DNA of 26,554 nt from NCBI GenBank assembly GCA_041862635.1, contig JBGVTO010000398.1, forward strand, positions 1 to 26,554. The letters run 5' to 3'. Below, piece after piece: positions 8,301 through 15,185 of the stretch. Under the pieces are notes generated by a model. The model was not told the DNA's origin, ran no database searches, and was given only the letters and a program-made list of their open reading frames with translations. Position numbers and translations under genes: made by a program. How positions within the stretch are numbered: the first letter of the stretch is position 1; every line of letters starts with the position of its first letter. Source of the DNA: NIOZ-UU13 sp041862635. Its GTDB lineage: Bacteria; Planctomycetota; Phycisphaerae; Sedimentisphaerales; Anaerobacaceae.

Positions 8301-10768
8301 TCGAAGGTCGGGACATGCTCCGGGCGGTTGACGTCTATACCGGCCGGCTGCTTTGGGAAAGAGATTTTACGGACCTGGGCAAGTACTACGACAACACCAG
8401 CCATCAGCCTGGTGCTAACGAGATTGGAAGCAACTATGTCTCTGTTTCGGACGGCGTATACGTAGTATATGGGGACAAAATCCACGTGCTTGATCCAGCC
8501 ACGGGCAGGACCTCGAAGGAATTCTCGATGCCGCATGAAAACAGGCCTCGATGGGGCACAATTGCGGTCTGGGAAGATATACTGCTCGCAACTGCCTCAC
8601 CGATTAACGTTCCACTTATGGACAAACCGGTTCGCACAAAGCTCCCCGAGAACATAGAACCGATAATCAAAAAGGGAGCCGATTGGCAATACTTAGCCGG
8701 TACTCATCCGAATAGTGCATGGACACAACCGGATTTCAACGCCGAAACGTGGGGGACTTCAGCGGCGGGTTTCGGCTACAATTATAAAGACAACAAGACG
8801 ATGCTGAAGGACATGAAAGACCATTATACTGTCGTGTATATACGCAAGTCGTTCAGCATACCTGAGCCGGAGGATATCCACGAATTGGGATTGGTGGTCA
8901 AGTACGACGATGCCTTTATCGCTTACCTCAATGGTAAGGAGATTTTCCGCGTGGGCGTCTTCAATGGCAGCGGAGTTAGGGCTTCGGATATAGAAGAACA
9001 TGAGAGAAAAGACTGGGAGTATTTCAAAATCGACAACCACCGTAATCTTTTGTGTGATGGAACAAATGTGCTGGCCATTGAAGGGCATAATAGGAGGGTT
9101 GACAGCCGCGGTTTTACCCTCAATCCTTATCTGGTCGTCCTGGGAAATGGGAAACCCGGAGTGAACAGGAACACCGAATTCGCCGGCCTGAACAATATCT
9201 CCGGGATAACGGTCAATGCAGACTATGCTTCCGGCAGCAAGATGCTCGTTGCCATGGATCGGCACAGCGGCGAAGCTCTCTGGAAACGCGATGCAGAATA
9301 CTCCTTCCGCCACAACGCCATTGCAATGGGAGCTGATAAAGTCTTCTGCATCGATGGGATGAGCACAGCCAAGCTGGTCTACTTTAAGCGCCGAGGGCTC
9401 AACTTCGAGAAAGAACGTACCCTGTACGCATTAGATGCGTGGACGGGAGAACTGCTGTGGAAAACCGATGAGGGTATTTTCGGTACCTGGCTCGGTTATT
9501 CGGTGGAGCATGATGTTCTGCTCCAGGCGGGCAGCCGGTCTGGGGACCGGGCAAGAGATGAAGCGGGCAAAGGTATGGTGGCTTACAGGGGTTCGGACGG
9601 CAAGGTACTCTGGAGAACCGATGATAGCTATAAGGGGCCCCCAATACTATACCACGACCGGGTAATAACACAAACCGGTGGTGGTAGTGGTTCTGCCGCC
9701 GCTGAGGCGAAGGTTTTTGACCTGCTTACCGGAAAGTACGTCATGCGCGAACATTCGATGACCGGCCAGACAATTCCGTGGACATGGGTCAGGTTCAAGG
9801 GATGCAATACGGCAATAGCCAGTGAGAATCTGCTTACATTTCGGTCGGCTTCAGGAGCATTTGTGGACTTGACCAGAGGGCAAGGTACAGCCAGCATCGG
9901 CGGGTTTAAGTCGGGCTGCACGTCGAATTTGGTCATCGCCAACGGCGTGCTGAATGCCCCGGACTATACCCGGACCTGCGTGTGCAGCTACCAGAACCAG
10001 GCATCACTTGCCTTAGTCCACATGCCGGAAGTAGTGCACTGGACTTTTGACTACTACGCCTCTCCGAGTACGGTGACTCCGGTTAAACAAGTCGGGATCA
10101 ATTTTGGCGCTCCAGGCAACCGCTATGCCGAAAATGGTACGTTGTGGCTGGAGTTTCCAAGCATTGGGGGACCGTCACCGGATATTCCCGTTCGAGCCAA
10201 ATATGAACCCCGCCCGTCAAAGACGGGACGGGGTGAAGCCCCTCGTTGGTTCCGCCATCACAGCTCGCGAGTAAAAGGCAAGCATAACTGGATAACCGCC
10301 TCGGGTGTAACGGGGCTCAGGGAAGTCTCCATCCGTATGTTCCTTCAACCAGGCAGGAATCCATCAAGAGTTGACGCTTTCGATAAGCACATCGGCCGAA
10401 TTCCTACCTGGCAGGAAGAGCAGATCAAGGGTGTTTTTGAGCAGCCTCGACCTTATACTGTACGCTTGTACTTTGCTGAGACTGAGGAATACGGGATTGG
10501 CCGGCGCCTCTTCAATGTCTCACTTCAGGACAGGCAGGTCCTGGAAGCCTTCGATATCGTGAAGGAAGCCGGTGGAGCAAATCGACCCGTGGTAAAGGAG
10601 TTCAAAGGAATTAACGTAAAAGATGATTTAAGGGTCACGCTCACTCCCATAACCTCCGGGCAAGCCCCCGCTACGGCCTCGGCCTTCGCCGAGACAAGCA
10701 GCCCCCTGCTTTGTGGAATTGAAATAATTGCCGAAGGTTGGACTTCGGCGAGCTCATTCGAGCCGTGA
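5360..10768 (+). CDS. Giant secreted PQQ-propeller protein with LamG, methyltransferase-like and malectin domains
   Basis: The start is ATG 5360 because GAGGAG lies 10 nt upstream; a GTG at 5318 is in frame but lacks this. The product is about 1802 aa. In order: signal peptide with a long n-region (1-45), LamG/concanavalin-like domain (about 59-303), PQQ-like beta-propeller repeats (about 318-735), a Rossmann methyltransferase-like segment (about 782-917, motif GLGTGELLEQL then ALDPD), and a second propeller (about 924-1600; HGHGPSPQV, DVYTGRLLW). A galactose-binding-like insert splits the second propeller (about 1094-1268, with AYLNGKEIFRV), and a malectin domain closes the protein (about 1694-1795, YTVRLYFAETEEY). 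Propeller and malectin suggest extracytoplasmic carbohydrate handling; no substrate can be named. At least eight palindromes interrupt it in frame. Confidence 0.85.
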   Translation: MIWINTIPPVGRGLRLTGVSKYPRFIGVLSVVFVMALAGTARVRAESHQKANSEAVPKGLILDLDADRGIKVVNGRVTSWKNQADWKAKTFIATRDANHEKGTGHPTLKEKVAAIGGHNTVVFKRQELINSDEDAFDHLITGSGYTWFAVMSVYSQVSGLKDVNSFFGNLRNGGKYEGFWAGLKDGNTLWAGSRNGITFGRWDENNPQLLGPKLKENRYYIIAGRMGAGTGKVTIELFVNPDKIGKPVASKPFPVNPKANSSKMAIGQERDATNHPGHESFDGELARLLMWDRPLSNQEFEKTLSLLKKTYAFSPIVYGHDWPMWRYDAGRRAASPEELPAQMHLQWVRELAPPKPAWPESQYRLQFDASYEPIVAGKTIFVGSMVYDRVTAYDTETGIEKWRFYTDGPVRFAPVVYKDKLYFASDDGYLYCLNAKNGSLVRKFLGGPAQNKVIGNDRLISMWPMRGGPVLYEGKIYFAASIWPFMGTFIHAIDAETGEAIWTNSGSGATYILQPHSSPAFAGVAPQGYLVATEDKLLVSGGRSVPAAYDRKTGQFLYYHMNEYGKTGACDVMASGDHFFNRGAIYRLSDGIATPRAPASVIADEVIIGKKSDTIMAYKLEPGAEKAKSLWHTKVPSELKKIFIKAGSRLYGSGEEGTIFAVDIPVPAPASASTQPAQAQVNPARQRRDGVNNPDKVGKVSWQAKVDGEVWNMLAADGKLFVITLEGRLYCFADKRTRPKHHVLEVKPLPASPRQWKNKVRQILEVTDESPQDALRQDGYCLLLGLGTGELLEQLVSQSELHIVALDPDPGKVEAIRRKLDKAGLYGTRVAVHLGDITTMQLPPYMANLVVSEERSQKSALSSVLFERVFHSLRPYGGTACFLAPQSEHIQIMRWVLESKLPGSKITSSGEYIMLTRAGPLTDSADWTHQYSDSANTVMSRDKKVKAPLGLLWFGGPSNDKILPRHGHGPSPQVVGGRLFIEGRDMLRAVDVYTGRLLWERDFTDLGKYYDNTSHQPGANEIGSNYVSVSDGVYVVYGDKIHVLDPATGRTSKEFSMPHENRPRWGTIAVWEDILLATASPINVPLMDKPVRTKLPENIEPIIKKGADWQYLAGTHPNSAWTQPDFNAETWGTSAAGFGYNYKDNKTMLKDMKDHYTVVYIRKSFSIPEPEDIHELGLVVKYDDAFIAYLNGKEIFRVGVFNGSGVRASDIEEHERKDWEYFKIDNHRNLLCDGTNVLAIEGHNRRVDSRGFTLNPYLVVLGNGKPGVNRNTEFAGLNNISGITVNADYASGSKMLVAMDRHSGEALWKRDAEYSFRHNAIAMGADKVFCIDGMSTAKLVYFKRRGLNFEKERTLYALDAWTGELLWKTDEGIFGTWLGYSVEHDVLLQAGSRSGDRARDEAGKGMVAYRGSDGKVLWRTDDSYKGPPILYHDRVITQTGGGSGSAAAEAKVFDLLTGKYVMREHSMTGQTIPWTWVRFKGCNTAIASENLLTFRSASGAFVDLTRGQGTASIGGFKSGCTSNLVIANGVLNAPDYTRTCVCSYQNQASLALVHMPEVVHWTFDYYASPSTVTPVKQVGINFGAPGNRYAENGTLWLEFPSIGGPSPDIPVRAKYEPRPSKTGRGEAPRWFRHHSSRVKGKHNWITASGVTGLREVSIRMFLQPGRNPSRVDAFDKHIGRIPTWQEEQIKGVFEQPRPYTVRLYFAETEEYGIGRRLFNVSLQDRQVLEAFDIVKEAGGANRPVVKEFKGINVKDDLRVTLTPITSGQAPATASAFAETSSPLLCGIEIIAEGWTSASSFEP
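5426..5441. repeat. CCCCGAT/ATCGGGG palindrome inside the signal-peptide coding region
   Basis: Seven-base arms with a 2-nt loop encode the PRFIGV part at the start of the hydrophobic core of the PQQ protein's signal peptide. It has the same arms as the palindromes at 1492, 6079 and 7438. Confidence 0.55.
6079..6095. repeat. TCCCGAT-AAA-ATCGGGA palindrome in the LamG-like domain
   Basis: A perfect palindrome with an AAA loop encodes NPDKIGK between the strands ELFV and PVASKPF. The extra residues look like an added loop in the LamG-like fold. It is near-identical to the copy at 7438-7454. Confidence 0.6.
7352..7400. repeat. Long palindrome CCTGTGCCTGC/GCAGGCACAGG in a PQQ-domain linker
   Basis: Perfect 11-bp arms (7352-7362, 7390-7400) enclose a 27-nt loop. 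It encodes a low-complexity Pro/Ala/Ser/Gln segment (VPAPASASTQPAQAQV) unlike the surrounding propeller. It directly abuts the 26-bp element at 7401. Confidence 0.6.
7401..7434 (+). repeat. 26-bp palindromic element, copy 1, with TGAA direct repeats
   Basis: TGAA (7401-7404), element 7405-7430 (CCCCGCCCGTC-AAA-GACGGGATGGGG), TGAA (7431-7434). It is read in frame as NPARQRRDGVN. The net gain is 30 bp. Confidence 0.8.
7438..7454. repeat. TCCCGAT-AAA-GTCGGGA palindrome
   Basis: The same short family as 6079-6095, three bases after copy 1 of the 26-bp element. It encodes NPDKVGK and is followed by the resumed propeller sequence VSWQAKVDGEVWNM. Confidence 0.6.
10204..10237 (+). repeat. 26-bp palindromic element, copy 2, with TGAA direct repeats
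   Basis: TGAA (10204-10207), element 10208-10233, TGAA (10234-10237). It is read in a different phase from copy 1, as EPRPSKTGRGEA, just after the last propeller strands of the PQQ protein. Confidence 0.8.
10678..10693. repeat. CTCGGC/GCCGAG palindrome in the malectin domain
   Basis: Six-base arms with a CTTC loop lie within an Ala/Ser/Thr-rich stretch (GQAPATASAFAETSS) that interrupts the usual malectin ending between LTPI and LLCGIEII. The insertion boundaries are not certain. Confidence 0.45.
10730..10749. repeat. GCCGAAG/CTTCGGC palindrome at the 3' end of the PQQ gene
   Basis: Seven-base arms (10730-10736, 10743-10749) with a 6-nt loop sit just after the codons for the final malectin strand (CGIEII). 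They encode the C-terminal tail AEGWTSAS, which looks like an extension supplied by the repeat. Confidence 0.45.
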
Positions 10769-10782
10769 GCTGGAGAAGCACA

Positions 10783-11682
10783 ATGATTGAAAGCAGTATG
10801 AATCCCGCCCGTCGAAGACGGGACGGGATGAATAAAGGAAAAGCATTTACCCCGCCCATCGGATGGGCGGGGTTCACCCCATTAGAAATAAATCGAATTC
10901 AGAAAGTGCAAGAGTTTAGGGCGGCATTTCTAACGGGATTTACATTAATAGAACTTTTGGTAGTGATTGCCATTATTGCGCTGTTGATGGCGATATTGAT
11001 GCCTGCGCTGCAGCGGGTAAAGAAGCAGGCAAAAACGGTTGCTTGTCAATCAAATCTGAAACAATGGGGCGCTATCTTTTTGATGTATGCCAATGAGAAC
11101 GACGGCTCTTTTCTAAGCGGTCTGCTCGAAGGCAGTAGCAGCGGTGCCGGTAAGTATTGGTGGATTGTACCACTGCAGTCGTATTATCACGATGGAAAGA
11201 TACGTTTATGCCCAACGACAACGAAACCTTACACTCAGGGAGGCCGGGTCCCATTTGGGTCATGGATCACCAATAAAGGTCACGCCGGCAGCTATTCTCC
11301 TAATGGATGGCTTTGCAATCCACCGGTGGAAATGAAAACATTACATGGACGTACGACCGAAGATAACTGGAGGACCCTCAACCTCACAGATGCAGGTAAC
11401 ATACCGCTGTTTTTGGATTGCTCATGGGATGATGCCTGGCCGAGGCAAACAGATGAGCCTCCGGAATATAATGGCGATGTGATAGAGTCACCCAATACAA
11501 GTGAAATGAAGCGTTTCTGCATCAACCGACACGACGGGTTTGTGAATGGTGGTCTTGTGGATTTTTCTGTCAGAAAGATAGGGCTTAAGGAGCTGTGGAA
11601 GTTGAAATGGCATCGAGGCTATAGAATAAACGACCCCTCGCCGGTCTGGCCGGACTGGATGAGAAGGTTTAGGGATTACTGA
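10783..11682 (+). CDS. Type II secretion pseudopilin-like protein with unusually long leader
   Basis: This 299-aa protein has a class III prepilin signal, TGFTLIELLVVIAIIALLMAIL, abbreviated here as G/FTLIE followed by a hydrophobic helix. Cleavage would fall after Gly52. The C-terminus has RHDGFVNGGLVDFSVRKIG and a KELWKLKWHR ending, a pattern typical of the many planctomycete pseudopilin paralogues. ATG 10783 is chosen because GGAG lies 7 nt upstream and 14 nt after the preceding stop; ATG 10829 is an alternative. The leader before the cleavage site holds two palindromic insertions (10799-10832, 10850-10872), making it about 52 residues instead of the usual 5-25. It is third in the operon. 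Confidence 0.85.
   Translation: MIESSMNPARRRRDGMNKGKAFTPPIGWAGFTPLEINRIQKVQEFRAAFLTGFTLIELLVVIAIIALLMAILMPALQRVKKQAKTVACQSNLKQWGAIFLMYANENDGSFLSGLLEGSSSGAGKYWWIVPLQSYYHDGKIRLCPTTTKPYTQGGRVPFGSWITNKGHAGSYSPNGWLCNPPVEMKTLHGRTTEDNWRTLNLTDAGNIPLFLDCSWDDAWPRQTDEPPEYNGDVIESPNTSEMKRFCINRHDGFVNGGLVDFSVRKIGLKELWKLKWHRGYRINDPSPVWPDWMRRFRDY
10799..10832 (+). repeat. 26-bp palindromic element, copy 3, with TGAA direct repeats
   Basis: TGAA (10799-10802), element 10803-10828 (TCCCGCCCGTC-GAA-GACGGGACGGGA), TGAA (10829-10832). It encodes NPARRRRDGMN in the pseudopilin leader, the same phase as copy 1. Confidence 0.8.
10850..10872. repeat. Related 23-bp palindrome CCCCGCCCAT/ATGGGCGGGG
   Basis: Perfect 10-bp arms flank a CGG loop. 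Left TTTA and right TTCA flanks could be a diverged 4-bp duplication (TTCA is the reverse complement of TGAA). It encodes TPPIGWAG in the pseudopilin leader; 23 plus 4 bp would also keep frame. Confidence 0.6.
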
Positions 11683-11717
11683 AAGTAAGTTACCCACAAC
11701 TAACGGAGGTCAACACA

Positions 11718-13091
11718 ATGAAAACGAGTCTTTTTTTATCACTCTCTGCTATTTCCTTTATCGTCAGCGCTGCCGGCATTTCATACGCCACGGAAACTCG
11801 AAAAGATTTCTCTCCCAAGCCTGATGAGCAACAACTGCCCAAAGCTATGCACTCGGCAATGAAAGAGTTGCCTAAAATAACTGTAGGGAAAGATAACGCC
11901 CACATAATAGGAAATGACAACAGGGCATTGCAGGCTGCGGTCGATTATATTGCAGGGCTTGGAGGCGGCACAATTGAAATTGGCGAGGGAGAATACCTGA
12001 TGTATGATTCACTGCACCTGCGCAACAACGTGACAGTCAGGGGCAAGAAAGGTAGAACGGTTTTACGGAAAGCCGATGGGGTAGTATCTGCTCTGGCCCT
12101 CGATGGTGACTTTGGTGAGCAGCAAATCACACTGGAGGACCCGACCGGCTTTGAAGTAGGTTATGGCGTTGCGATTTGGGACGATGGTTCAGGAGGATTC
12201 CATACCACTGTTACCCGCATGACAGGTCGAAACGAGAACACCTTCTCAATTGACAAGCCGCTCATGGCCGACTGCATGGTAAGCAACAAAGCCAAAGCCG
12301 CAACGGTTTTCCCGGTCGTCAGCGGCTATCACATCGAAGGGGCGCGAGTTGAAAATCTCATAATTGACGGCAATAAGGACTCCAACGTCCACCTGAACGG
12401 CTGCCGGGGTGCGGGGATTTTCCTGTATCGTGCCTTTGGGACGGTCATCAAGGGTTGTGTGGTGCGAAACTACAATGGAGACGGAATCAGTTTCCAGCAA
12501 TCTAACGATGTTACTGTAGCTGGCTGTACTTGTGAGGATAATACCTATCTCGGCATGCACCCGGGCAGCGGTTCCCAGCGTCCGCGTATTCGCAATTGTG
12601 CTGCCCGCGGTAACGGAACTGACGGTCTATTTTTGTGCTGGCGGGTTCGGCACGGATTATTCGAAGATAATATTTTGGAAGGCAACGGACGATTTGGTAT
12701 CTCCATCGGGCACAAAGATTCAGACAATCTTCTTCGGCGCAATATTGTCCGTCTGAATCGTCAAAATGGAGTCTTTTTCCGTAACGAAACACTGGGAATG
12801 GCCGCTCATCGCAATCGCCTTGAGGAAAATATCATCGAGAACAATGGTGCAGGTGGAGAAGCAGCGGGTATTCGTATTCGAGGACAGACTAATAATCTGG
12901 TTTTCAAGAACAATATTATTCGTGACACCCGAGAAGATGATTCACAAAGTCAAACTGTAGGTATTCGAATCGAAGAGCAAGTCGGACAAGTAATTCTCGA
13001 AGGCAACCAGATAAAGGCCAAAATAGCAATTGACGATAGACGAGCCCCGCCCGTCGAAGACGGGACGGGACGAGTGCCAAAATCAAAATAA
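11718..13091 (+). CDS. Secreted right-handed beta-helix protein (pectate-lyase-3 / NosD-like)
   Basis: This 457-aa protein has a signal peptide (1-24, SYA/TE). A pectate-lyase-3-type N-terminal cap spans about 50-115, with ALQAAVDYIAGLGGGTIEIG and the first helix rung. Parallel beta-helix rungs run from about 205 to 435, with repeated N-G-D-G-I and N-x-I/V-x-x-N turns. Such proteins are polysaccharide lyases, hydrolases or epimerases; no catalytic set can be assigned by eye. The ribosome site GGAGGT is excellent, 35 bp after the pseudopilin stop, making it last in the operon. Its final residues (APPVEDGTGRVPKSK) come from a 26-bp palindromic element. Confidence 0.85.
   Translation: MKTSLFLSLSAISFIVSAAGISYATETRKDFSPKPDEQQLPKAMHSAMKELPKITVGKDNAHIIGNDNRALQAAVDYIAGLGGGTIEIGEGEYLMYDSLHLRNNVTVRGKKGRTVLRKADGVVSALALDGDFGEQQITLEDPTGFEVGYGVAIWDDGSGGFHTTVTRMTGRNENTFSIDKPLMADCMVSNKAKAATVFPVVSGYHIEGARVENLIIDGNKDSNVHLNGCRGAGIFLYRAFGTVIKGCVVRNYNGDGISFQQSNDVTVAGCTCEDNTYLGMHPGSGSQRPRIRNCAARGNGTDGLFLCWRVRHGLFEDNILEGNGRFGISIGHKDSDNLLRRNIVRLNRQNGVFFRNETLGMAAHRNRLEENIIENNGAGGEAAGIRIRGQTNNLVFKNNIIRDTREDDSQSQTVGIRIEEQVGQVILEGNQIKAKIAIDDRRAPPVEDGTGRVPKSK
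13041..13074 (+). repeat. 26-bp palindromic element, copy 4, with CGAG direct repeats
   Basis: CGAG (13041-13044), element 13045-13070, CGAG (13071-13074). It is read in the third phase as APPVEDGTGR near the C-terminus of the beta-helix protein. Confidence 0.8.
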
Positions 13092-13119
13092 GGCCTGCCT
13101 CACTGATTACTAACCATGC

Positions 13120-14193
13120 TCATGTTCTCCATGGACGCTTACGATTATTTGATTCTGCAATCGTCTTTAAGGTAAGCTCCACATCCTGCTTTACTTGAAA
13201 GTCAAACATACCTACACAAATGAAGTCTGCACCGCCCGCAAACGCAAACTTGAATCCTTCCTCCGGTGGGATAGCTCCGGCAGCCAAAACCTTGAAAGCT
13301 ATCCAGGGGACTTTTACATCCTGCATAAACGCTATAGTCTCCTCGTGATTGTGACAGAACATGTTATCATGGTATTCCGAATGATTGGGGGACTCCTTCT
13401 CATACATCTCCATGAACCGTCTATTCTCTTTCGGATGAGCAGACCAATATCGGTCATGATGCAGTGTCAGTATATAGAAGTCGGGCACAAGCCCTTCCTT
13501 TTCACAAAACATGATGGGCTCCAGCCGATGCGCACCAATGCCGACGGGAATATCATATTTCTCCATAATCTCGAAGGCCTTGAGGATATTGTCCTGTTTC
13601 TTCTGGTAATACCAGGTGTCACTGGCGCCTCCCCAAAGGTAGGCCGCCGATGCCCCCAGCTCCAGATGCTCAACCAGCAGTTTTTCGTACTTGTCGATAT
13701 CCGTGGTGATTACGTCGGCTATCCATTTCATTTTGCCGCCCCACTCGTCCCAATATTTTGACAATCTGTACTGTTTGAAATTGTGATTTTTCAGAACAAT
13801 CGTATTGATACCATATTCCTCACATTTCTTCAGTGTCATGAAGATTCTTTCTTCGGTGTTATAATTGGCTGCAAGGTCGCGTACGTAATCCAAATCTCTC
13901 GCGTGCATATTCATGCTAATTAGATTGCTGCCGCATATGAGACGGCCGACGGAAAGATTGCCGATTTTGCCAACGGGCATTTTCTTTTGCTTGGCGATTA
14001 TTTTCGGATCATTCAAATCCATGGTCTTGAGTCTGGCATATTCCTTTCTATCAGACTCGATAATCAAAGTGGGGCCGGTTATAGCATCTACTTTGTTTTG
14101 TGCTCCTCTTTTTGAAGATGAACATGAGGCTACGCCAAGAAAGGGCAAGCTAACAAGAGTTCCGAGTATTTTTCTGCGACTTGTAAGTTTCAT
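13120..14193 (-). CDS. Lipoprotein TIM-barrel, aldo/keto-reductase-like
   Basis: This 357-aa protein starts at ATG 14193, supported by GGAG 8 nt upstream; the ATG at 14211 would place that site inside the gene. The N-terminus has SRRKILG and a lipobox VAS-Cys24, so it is probably a Tat-type or Sec lipoprotein. The body (PVGKIGNLSVGRLICGSN, then alternating strands and helices ending in FAGGADFICVGMFDFQV) looks like a TIM barrel distantly like aldo/keto reductases. I do not recognise a characterised family and assign no reaction. It is last in a minus-strand set, 35 bp after the spermidine-synthase-like gene, and converges on the beta-helix gene with a 28-bp gap. Confidence 0.7.
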   Translation of the reverse strand: MKLTSRRKILGTLVSLPFLGVASCSSSKRGAQNKVDAITGPTLIIESDRKEYARLKTMDLNDPKIIAKQKKMPVGKIGNLSVGRLICGSNLISMNMHARDLDYVRDLAANYNTEERIFMTLKKCEEYGINTIVLKNHNFKQYRLSKYWDEWGGKMKWIADVITTDIDKYEKLLVEHLELGASAAYLWGGASDTWYYQKKQDNILKAFEIMEKYDIPVGIGAHRLEPIMFCEKEGLVPDFYILTLHHDRYWSAHPKENRRFMEMYEKESPNHSEYHDNMFCHNHEETIAFMQDVKVPWIAFKVLAAGAIPPEEGFKFAFAGGADFICVGMFDFQVKQDVELTLKTIAESNNRKRPWRT

Positions 14194-14228
14194 CAAACAT
14201 CTCCCATACAAGATTGAATTGACCGGAT

Positions 14229-15185
14229 TTATTCACGCGGTATGCCCCGAAGCACATCAGTCGGAGCATAATCGTCTGTGAGAATTGGTCCTTTACGTAC
14301 ATAATCGTTTTGCATTCCATCCTCTTCAATAATATCGGGAAGTTCCAGAGTAAAATGCTTCTCCTCTTGCAGCCGCCTGGCTGCAGCCAACAAGTCTTTT
14401 TGAGCCGGCGGCTTTTCCCGCGCATCAACAACGACGATAACATTGCTACCAGAACCATACGAGTATTGATTGCGGAAGACGGCATTAAAAGTACGCCGAT
14501 GATAATGATAGGACTCAAAACCAGGTCGCAAATTACTAACAACGACACCATCTGAAGTTAAGAGCCCTTTAAGACATTCCATGAATTCCTTGGTTGTTAA
14601 ATGATAGGGAATGTATCCACCCCTGAAAGTGTCCACGAAGATGATATCGTATTTCATTTTATCCTGTAATAATCGCCGCACCTGCACCCGTCCGTCGCGA
14701 ACATAAACCTTCATAAGACTATCTTCCTTGAAGCCGAAATACTTCTTTGCAACTGAAACCACATCAGGGTCAAGCTCAATATTATCAATCGGCACCTTGG
14801 GAAAATAATGATGAATCGCCATCGACAGGGTTCCTCCGCCTAATCCTATAAACAGAATCCTCTTCGGGTCCTGTTTATGGGCAAAGCCGGCGAACATAAG
14901 AGTATAGTAGTACATCTCAAACTTCAGAGGCTGATGGATATTTATAACCGATTCCTCATAATCACTGCCGGAACGCCGGAACTGAAGTCGCCGTATTGCT
15001 CCATTTTCGACTACGCGAATGTAATGATACAAACTTTCTTTTTCCAGTAACACCTTGTATTCATTCTCGGAATAATCATCTTGACCGAGGACAGACCACC
15101 CCTGTTCTCCTTCGGCTGATGAGGCTTGAGAAACGACTCCGGCTGAAATCACGAAAATCATAATTATCAAAAATCTAAGTACCAT
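14229..15185 (-). CDS. Spermidine-synthase-like protein with N-terminal signal/anchor
   Basis: This 318-aa protein starts at ATG 15185, 11 nt inside the preceding gene's end, with AGGAGGT upstream; coupled translation is likely. Residues 1-26 form a signal or anchor (LRFLIIMIFVISAGVVSQAS). The rest is a SpeE-type Rossmann domain: GLGGGTLSMAI (motif I), IELDPDVV, YVRDGRVQV, and VDTFRGGYIPYHLTTKEF in place of the classical catalytic region. The latter pattern belongs to the 'fused MFS/spermidine synthase' family, whose membrane half is the gene just upstream. True polyamine synthesis is doubtful, since the domain appears to lie outside the membrane. Confidence 0.75.
   Translation of the reverse strand: MVLRFLIIMIFVISAGVVSQASSAEGEQGWSVLGQDDYSENEYKVLLEKESLYHYIRVVENGAIRRLQFRRSGSDYEESVINIHQPLKFEMYYYTLMFAGFAHKQDPKRILFIGLGGGTLSMAIHHYFPKVPIDNIELDPDVVSVAKKYFGFKEDSLMKVYVRDGRVQVRRLLQDKMKYDIIFVDTFRGGYIPYHLTTKEFMECLKGLLTSDGVVVSNLRPGFESYHYHRRTFNAVFRNQYSYGSGSNVIVVVDAREKPPAQKDLLAAARRLQEEKHFTLELPDIIEEDGMQNDYVRKGPILTDDYAPTDVLRGIPRE

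Noticed and set aside
8759..9313. 184-codon minus-strand frame
   Set aside because: It is opposite the galactose-binding-like part of the PQQ protein, which has clear domain similarity in the plus frame.
13195..13761. 188-codon plus-strand frame
   Set aside because: It lies opposite the lipoprotein TIM-barrel gene, has no ribosome site or domain, and reads like antisense translation.
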